Source of the DNA: Siphonodentalium dalli
Taxonomy: Eukaryota; Mollusca; Scaphopoda; Gadilida; Siphonodentaliidae
Reading direction: 5' to 3'
Assembly: GCA_032622095.1 (NCBI GenBank)
Contig: CP136066.1
Coordinates: 109,887,319 to 109,951,318 of the forward strand
Length of the DNA stretch: 64,000 bases
Of the stretch, positions 56,866-64,000 are shown piece after piece; the stretch's first letter is position 1; every line of letters starts with the position of its first letter. Under the pieces are notes generated by a model that was not told the origin of the DNA, did no database searches, and was given only the letters and a program-made list of their open reading frames with translations. Both the position numbers and the translations under genes were made by a program.

Positions 56866-57107
56866 AAACTGCAATCTCAATAATTACCAAGCAATTAAAG
56901 TCTCTACAAATTTTGTTTCATGATCGAACTGCGGACCTGATAATTATCGAAATATGTAGTCGAAATAATTTTTAATTAGTTAATCACATGATTTAGATAT
57001 CAACACACTCTTAAAGACGCAATACACCGCTATCTAATGTCGTTATTTAACTGGGTCGGTGTTTGTTGTTCATTGCTTCGTTTTTAGGAAAACCATTGTA
57101 TCTGTTT

Positions 57108-57153
57108 TGCGCATGCGCAAGTCACTTTCCATATTTGGAATTTCCATATATGG
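57108..57153 (+). promoter_or_regulatory. NRF1-like site followed by two CArG-like boxes, group 2
   Basis: TGCGCATGCGCA (57108-57119), CCATATTTGG (57129-57138) and CCATATATGG (57144-57153). The two CArG starts are again 15 bp apart, and the first begins 21 bp after the NRF1 start (20 bp in group 1). The sequence after each group is loosely alike (ctcaata, caattat/caattaaag). Confidence 0.35.
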
Positions 57154-57653
57154 GATTTGTGTTAACCTCAATACCGATCGATACCGATCAAGCTACAACA
57201 TATAACCACGCAATTATCTTAGCATAAAAATAAGATATATTGTAATTTATGCAACTACGACCCTGGTAACCCTGATAACTAATAAAATATACCGGCCAAT
57301 TCATTTTAAGATCGTTATTTCACTTTGCTTTAAGCATAAATACACTCTTAAACGCACATAAACGACCCATTGGCGTTAAAATTAAATATACTCGGTATTT
57401 ATTATATTAGTTTTTTATTGCTCAGTATAGAGTTAGACCCTTGACACCTGTCAATATATTTGGGCTGAATTCATATGATGCGGTATTATTCCTCGAAATA
57501 AACAACAAAGCAGTCGTTACTTCGAAATGTCGTTTGGGCTAACATTTACACAAATCCTTCGCGTGTTCTCCTCCTCAATTGGCACATAGGTTCTCAGTCG
57601 ACACACAGGTTATCACAGAAAGTGGTGTGAAATAAACACCCAAGGTTTGGGTG
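57154..57653. other. Non-coding stretch before segmental duplication copy 2
   Basis: A/T-rich with no recognised gene or repeat. It has no homology to 7200-7695, so the duplication breakpoint is at about 57654. Confidence 0.45.
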
Positions 57654-57885
57654 AAATAATACGATAGTAAAATTTAAACAAAAACAAGATCTAACTGGGA
57701 AAAGAACATCATGAAAAAGCAATAAAGACACCACCACATGTGTATGACAAAGATGGGGAAATGGCTAATATAAGCATCACACTTTCTGCCAAATCCCATT
57801 CTCTAAAATAATTGTCTTTATGTATATTATACAACTCTTTTAATTAATGTGCATGATTTAGAGAAATAAATATGTTTACACCAAT

Positions 57886-58206
57886 GTGTATGTTTGTGGG
57901 TTTTCTCTCCATCGAATGTGTATGTCTGCGGGTTTTCTCTCCATCGAATGTGTATGTTTGCGGGTTTTCTCTCCATCGAATGTGTATGTCTGCGGGTTTT
58001 CTCTCCATCGAATGTGTATGTCTGTGGGTTTTCTCTTCATCGAATGTGAATGTCTGTGGGTTTTCTCTCCATCGAATGTGTATGTCTGCGGGTTTTCTCT
58101 CCATCGAATGTGTATGTCTGCGGGTTTTCTCTCCATCGAATGTGTATGTCTGTGGTGTTTTCTCTCCACCCATTGTGTATGTCTGCGGGTTTTCTCTCCA
58201 TCGAAT
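57886..58206 (+). repeat. 32-bp minisatellite, 10 units with one extra base (copy 2)
   Basis: Same array as 7927-8246. The ninth unit has an extra base (tgtggtgttttctc), which changes the open frames but not the unit count. Confidence 0.9.
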
Positions 58207-59791
58207 CAGTTCTCTCCCCATTTAATTTATTTTTCAAATTTCGTTGAATAACATAACCGCAAGCGGACATTTCTGTCGGCGCTAGCTAGTTTTTCGTAAA
58301 GAAATTGACATAATTTTGTATCTTACATTACATTTCAGAGAGACGGGGTGTAGAAAAACCCCTGAAAGGTTAAATAAAATTTCGTGACATTATTTTTTTA
58401 ATTGGCTATTATGCGTGGAGCCTGATCGGCGAACACGACAGGAAATGCACACAAGAAGTAAAAAGACGTTTATAGACATACAATAACCCAATTTTATATA
58501 TAGTATACGGTATACCTAGGATATAGCTATATATATAAGATTGGTGGTAATGGTACAATGTTTTTCGTTAATTTTGACACCCCTCCACAAACTCCATCCC
58601 TGACTCGGACAACACCATTTGTGTATCTTTAAAATATAGTTAGTTCCCCGTGTCATATAGGATGAGTAAATATAAGTTTGAATGACATCGGTTACTGTCG
58701 CTGTGGCCGTTGGGACACATTTAGTGTGAACCTATGTGAACCTCTTAGCAGTTCATACAATACTCAATCTGCATTCTTTTCTTACAACTTTAACCCTCAG
58801 ACCAATTGCGAATTAAGGCCTCTAGTCGCTTTGATTTGTGATTGAAAAGTATATCACTCAAAATGCTTTATGGTATTTGTAATACAATTATCAAATGAAC
58901 AAACGGACTAAAGATACATAGAACGTTGCAAAGAGTATCACTACATGTATGTGCCGTTCTCTTTGTTCTTTTCTATCTCATGAAATGTGGAAATGCATTG
59001 GATACTTCTATATCAATTTGATATAATATTTGTTAAAAAAAAACTGTAAAGTCAAATTCCCAGACATTTTTTTTTTGCCATAGTCATAACACAAGCTGCG
59101 TAGCGACTTCACTGCCAAAGTTAGCAAAACTTAGATATTTTCATTTCCCAACTATAATAAAAAAGACACACAAACTGCATACATTTCTTAATTATAAGGA
59201 CAATATATGCCAACACAAACTTACTGAATTCATATAATTAATATAAGTCGAGTCCTGTAACTTTCTGCAGCATGGACCTATAAAGAACGTTAGTCGTTAT
59301 TACTCATAAAACACATCCAAACTACATTCAAATCTTAATTATACGGATACTATATGTTACAGAACAAGTTACTTAATTCTGAGAATTTAGAAAAGTCGGG
59401 TTCTGATTTTTCTGGAGATTGGAACAACATAGAACATTTCTCGTGTGTCTGTTCCTGATATGGTAAAACGAAGAGCGTTTATCTCACTTCTGAGCGTAAT
59501 ATTATTAACAGCTGGAAAATTACTGACTTAAATTTCAGGAGATGATCATCAATTTTTCAGGCATTATAAAAATGTTCTGTTCTCTTTTGTTGCAAGGTTT
59601 TGTCAAGTGTCTGAGCATATAAAGCCATGTAGGCAGGTTTTTGTGTATATGTCGACATATCTTAACCATCGCTTCACTGATACGTACACATAATCTGGAG
59701 ATACAACCGAACCCAATCCTTTTAAAACATTTTTATGAATTTCAGTTGTTGAGAATTTGACAACATCTACGTGGAGCTGAAACAACAAGAA

Positions 59792-60133
59792 ATGATTTCT
59801 CCCCTGAAGTACAACAAGACATCTTTGAATTTGACTATCACTATTCGATTTCTACACATTGGATGGTACATGTACATACAATTATGTAGAGGAGCTATTG
59901 GATCATTGCCGGAGCCAGGTTGTGGCAATTGTGGGGAAATTTCGAGAGTAAATACAACAAGCATTCTCCGTTGCGAGCGGTTATGTGTTTGTTATGAGGG
60001 GTGTGTAGCTGTGGATTTTAACATCAGGAGCCGCGAATGTGTTCTACGTAATACTGACCTATATGTTTCAACAGAATGTTCTGGACAGACTGTGTGGATG
60101 CATGCTGCTGTTCCTCTCGACAACGAAACCAAG
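59792..60133 (+). CDS. PAN/apple-like domain exon, copy 2
   Basis: The encoded residues are the same as in copy 1 (9831-10172) over the whole 126-codon open frame, including all cysteines, and the donor AAG|GTAAAA is intact. The 5' border has the same uncertainty as copy 1. 13 bp after the exon end begins the TTAA site carrying MITE A4, inside the intron. Later exons, perhaps a second IgGFc-like domain, would lie right of the window. Confidence 0.55.
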
Positions 60134-60151
60134 GTAAAATCATTATCTTAA

Positions 60152-60645
60152 AGGCACGTGCGGCCTTAATTGTCGAAAATATTCATATTTGTCCCAAACA
60201 CCGTAAACAGAAAAACATTAAAACGCATACAGTTCAGTTCATATTTACCATGACCATCGCATAAACAGCATGTTATCATACAGATTTACTATATTTTACC
60301 TAAGCAAGAGCCTGGTTGTGTTACAGAAGACAGCACAATGCTGCTGGCTAATCACACACAAATGGCATAAACGCTCTTTATTCGTTCCATATCAGGAATT
60401 CACCCACAAAGAACGCTCTTTATGTTTACCATCATAATATAAACAAACACCAGAAAAGTAACTTTTTATGCTGTTGTTTACATAAAAATGGTCAAACATA
60501 TGACCATAACATACTGTTGATGCGATATTTCTTATTTGTATACGGACAAAGTCTGTCTACATTTTGATGTTCTTTCTGTTTGTGGCGGTTTTTGACGGGT
60601 GGATATATTTTCACAGGATACCCACCGCCAAGGCCAACCGTGTCT
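60152..60645 (-). mobile_element. TTAA-flanked MITE family A, copy A4 (new insertion in duplication copy 2)
   Basis: 494 bp with TTAA at 60148-60151 and 60646-60649. Copy 1 has only one TTAA at the same place, joining tatc and acagaatc, so insertion and exact target duplication are directly visible. Ends are AGGCACGTGCGGCC and the complement of AGACACGGTTGGCC. It is nearly identical to A3. Confidence 0.95.
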
Positions 60646-61758
60646 TTAAACAGAATCAGTTTTTATTTAAGGTTCAGACCTCAAATTAAACGTTTGATTG
60701 AATTCCTAGCTGAAAATGGGGGTCCCCATCAAAATGGCGGAAGCGACAGAAAACACAACGAGAAACGAAGGAAAAGGTAATAAACTAGGATATGACATAT
60801 TACATAGTATTTTGGCAGCTACGAGCATATGCTACACTATTTTGTCAAAAAAGCTGATACCTCATGTGTATCCAAACTCACATTTGTTTGCTCTAACATT
60901 CTGACAAAAAGTCGTCAGTCGGAGGATTTTCCACGATGCGTTTACTGGTGTATTCCACGAACATTTTCTATTTTCATGTTTTTTCTCTGCTTGAACCTTG
61001 GGCTATATAGGCTCTCCCAGTAGAAACCGAAAAAAAACTTCATGAAATTTTGGTGGATTTTACCAGATGTTTGTTTCCAACAGCTAAAACAAAAAACAAA
61101 ACAAAACTAGGAATATATAGGGAATTTGCCCAAACATGTAGCTATTTTTGGGCTCTCTTTGTAGAGCACAAGAAAAAGGCCAACTTCAGGAGATCCAACT
61201 TTCAGTGGAATATAATAATGTAATACTATGTAATTTCAGCGAGCGCTACGGCACCGCAATGGATAATATAGACGTTAAAATGCATTATTATCCTTTATAT
61301 ATCCTTTATTTCCTCCAATGTAGGAGAGAATATATATTTGGTAGATTGTGCCTTCCTGTGTATAATTATTCTATTTCCAGATCTTTATATTTATATCTTT
61401 ATATTTATATTTATATCTTTATATTTCGATAATTTTTCATGTTCCTTAATTAGTCGCAATATTGTTATCAGTTGGTACCGCGATATCAATGATGTGACAC
61501 ATGTTGCTGTTCTTATCTTCGATAACTAAATTCGTTGTTTGCTCTTATAGTCATATCCGTGTGTATTGAAAATCCCACAGTACTGTCGCATTATTGTTCT
61601 CACAAACTAGCTTTGGGTCATGATCATACCAGTAATGTGCAGCAGATATATCATATGACTTCATTGACTGGCATATTCGCCAGTGGGTATATACTTGGCC
61701 ATATTCTCATCAAGTCACTATATCTTAATTTAGCCCAGAAAGTTCGTGAAATTTGTTC

Positions 61759-61929
61759 ATAATTTGGTTGTGAAGGGTGTGGTGTTCCAATGAAATGCAA
61801 TAAACAGTCATTTGGATATCAATGTCTGTCCAAAATAGAGATGTTCTCAATTGTATGTATTTTGTGTAATATAATGTTGATATAATCTCTCCATAGATGA
61901 GGTAATAAAGATATATATCTCGTACAGTT
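61759..61929 (+). mobile_element. LINE 3' tail, copy 2
   Basis: Counterpart of 11300-11470, differing by about one base in the hairpin (ccatagatgagg for ccatagaggagg). It was present before the segmental duplication. Confidence 0.5.
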
Positions 61930-62788
61930 ATTGCTTGTTAAACTTTACTCAGGGGAATCCGACAATGTGTGTAAATGGCGATTCATGTGAATCAGTTATT
62001 CACACTTGCTTCAGTTCATAATTGTACTAATTGTGATGTCCATATTTATATCAATATAGCTAGATAACACTATTAAGTCGACCAATATATTATGTGATAT
62101 TGTATTTTATAGCGGTATTGGGAGATTGCATAATTATACGCATACTCATAGCTAATACGTCATGTCAATACACAGTGATACCCACTATCGTATAATGCAT
62201 CATTCTAAGTAACGGCTATAATATTCGCAATTAATTGCCAATTTGTATTTGCTTTTTGTATCTGTTCATTTTGGTCTTTGTGACCGTTGACATATTTTAA
62301 CCTTTGTTGTTCAATTTGGCACAGTGTCTAAATACTAGCGTACAGCTACTAGTATCATGAATAGGGTATGTCCATCATATTGTGATCAATGTCAATGAAG
62401 ACGGCGTGATGAATGCCAACGTCAAATGTTATTAACCTACCTACTAGATATGATGATAAATAAACGTGCAGAGAAGATATGAAGTATATTTAGACATTCA
62501 TTCCCAAATGAGCCCAGTGATGTCTGCTCATACGAAAGGGACAAAGGACCCACCCCAAGGCCAGGACAATATTATAGTTTCATTTCTTATCGGTACTATT
62601 GTGGCGACCAAGTATATCGGTGTAGCAAGATAGTACTATTAAGTCGACCAATATTTTTTTTTGCTAACTTGAGACGAATAGCCATGCACTAATATAGACT
62701 AATCACATGCTATTAAAGATATATAAGTAATTCGTTGTTTTTGTTATACTAGTACTATGTTTTTCATAATGGATCGCCTCATATAATA

Positions 62789-63072
62789 GATGGGCCGCGG
62801 TGGTTAAGTGGCTCAGTCTGCTTCCAGCGTTCCCGTGCTTACGGTCCAAGGTTCGAATTGCCTTTGAGAAACCGCGAACTTCGATAAGTCAATGTATTCT
62901 GGAAGAGAAGTCACTTGTGAATAAATCGCCATTGGTCAGTGGTCAATGCATTCACAACGTGTGCGTTCGTCGACAGTGTATCCGTACGCAATTGACTCGT
63001 ATATGTACGTAGTTTCTCCACATTGGTAGTCTGACACGTCACTGTATCGCCTAGTTGTGTACAGTGACAATA
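62789..63072 (+). mobile_element. tRNA-derived SINE, copy 2
   Basis: A box TGGTTAAGTGG (62801-62811), B box GGTTCGAATTG (62850-62860). It differs from copy 1 by an A/T change in the B box and a few other bases. Confidence 0.65.
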
Positions 63073-64000
63073 AACACCAGCCTAATCACATGATCCACAT
63101 AAACAAACCTCATGCATTATTCGAAAGTTGATTTCTAGTCATAAGAAGAAGAACCAATATCGGTCGAGATGACAGTGCACGGCGCATGTGTCTGATGGAG
63201 AATTTCTTATGTCTCTTTAAAATGAATTGGCTTCCATGTATAACAAGAAAACCATAGTCAGAAATGGTAACGCGCTCAAGATCATATATTATATACCCAT
63301 GATTGTAATTATAGAATATAAACTATATTGGTTTCGCGAATGACCAACTCAGAATTCCGTTAAAATAACAATAACAACCAGCACCTAATTAACGAACCGG
63401 CGGCCGACTCGGCCGTCTCCGACCACAACCTTTTATCTCATCGACAGACCGTTTCTCTCAATCTCATAATCATCATAATGATCAGAATTCTCTCTCGTTA
63501 TAATTCCTCTTACCCTAATCTGCGATACCACAGCCACACTTAAACAGTAACTTCTACTATACATCTGAATTAAGAATTAAAAACCATCTCCGTTACTTAA
63601 ATGTATTAGCAATTGACATGGAAGAGGAGCTCCGATAAGTTCGGCAACGTGTCCTCTGATCCTATGTGCCTGTGTTCTGTTTATAGGTGTGTTACTCTTC
63701 ATGTGAATGTATACTGGTGCCCTGTGTCCTGATGGTGAACTTGAATTGACATTTCTAAATAAGATATATATGCCAAACGTTTATATCATTTGGTTCGACA
63801 CACATATCATCCTTGTTATATATCATCTGTGTAATATATATATTGTATATTGTGGGTTACAATAAATATATTCAAATCACTATTATCTCAGTCATGTGTA
63901 CAAGCCAACCAATGAACCGGCTGCAGCCATGATATTGTGTACATGTGCTGCTGTAGTTTTATCAGAACAAGATCTGATACTCACCAGTATGGCAAGCTGA

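Larger units (their letters stand above)
57654..64000. repeat. Segmental duplication, copy 2 (copy 1: 7696-13542), cut by window end
   Basis: It is collinear with copy 1 throughout. Visible differences are small (for example catc for catt at 57708, loss of two bases in the aagagcg motif near 58468) plus MITE A4. Stretches without named features (58207-59745, 60650-61758, 61930-62788, 63073-64000) show only what copy 1 shows: A/T-rich non-coding sequence. Confidence 0.92.

Overview
The window looks like intergenic and intronic DNA from a marine lophotrochozoan animal, most likely a mollusc. It is AT-rich, has no dense coding, and carries many kinds of eukaryotic transposon. The host-type protein signals (a PAN/apple-like exon and an IgGFc-binding-like terminal exon) belong to families that are abundant in molluscs. 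No bacterial genes, CRISPR arrays or rRNA were seen. Coordinates of repeat edges are read by eye and may be off by a few bases unless a target-site duplication is quoted.

Layout. 1-2014 is one arm of a very similar inverted repeat whose partner is 39691-41703. 2015-7325 holds two decayed non-LTR retrotransposons: a 5'-truncated 3' end, then a nearly complete element with a 2A-like peptide motif, endonuclease, reverse transcriptase (FADD) and C-terminal zinc-binding region. 7696 to about 13542 is the first copy of a segmental duplication that recurs at 57654-64000 and runs off the window. It contains a 32-bp minisatellite, a cysteine-rich PAN/apple-like exon, a LINE 3' tail and a tRNA-derived SINE. 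16359-18817 is a foldback-like element filled with trinucleotide repeats. 19414-21856 holds G-run-bearing elements, one nested inside a TTAA-flanked MITE. 25260-26476 is the terminal exon of an IgGFc-binding-domain gene. 33618-39208 is a transposon showcase: a foldback element with 9-bp target duplication, two TTAA palindromic MITEs and three head-to-tail Helitron-like elements. 41704-56000 is mostly tandem and dispersed repeats, satellites and palindromes. 56821-57153 has two matching groups of NRF1-like and CArG-like motifs.

How the genes may fit together. Three exons on the + strand (PAN exon ending 10172, a 100-nt exon 22265-22364, and the IgGFc exon starting 25260) have matching splice phases. 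They could form one secreted or surface protein with an N-terminal PAN-like and a C-terminal IgGFc-binding-like domain. The second PAN exon (ending 60133) encodes the same residues, so a paralogous gene probably continues to the right of the window.

The most interesting signals are structural. They are a natural filled/empty-site pair for a TTAA MITE 13 bp past a splice donor, a gap-free tandem trio of Helitron-like elements, two unrelated foldback elements that both end in inverted arrays of 16-bp units, a foldback element built from diverging ATC/GTC repeats, and a three-level nested insertion.
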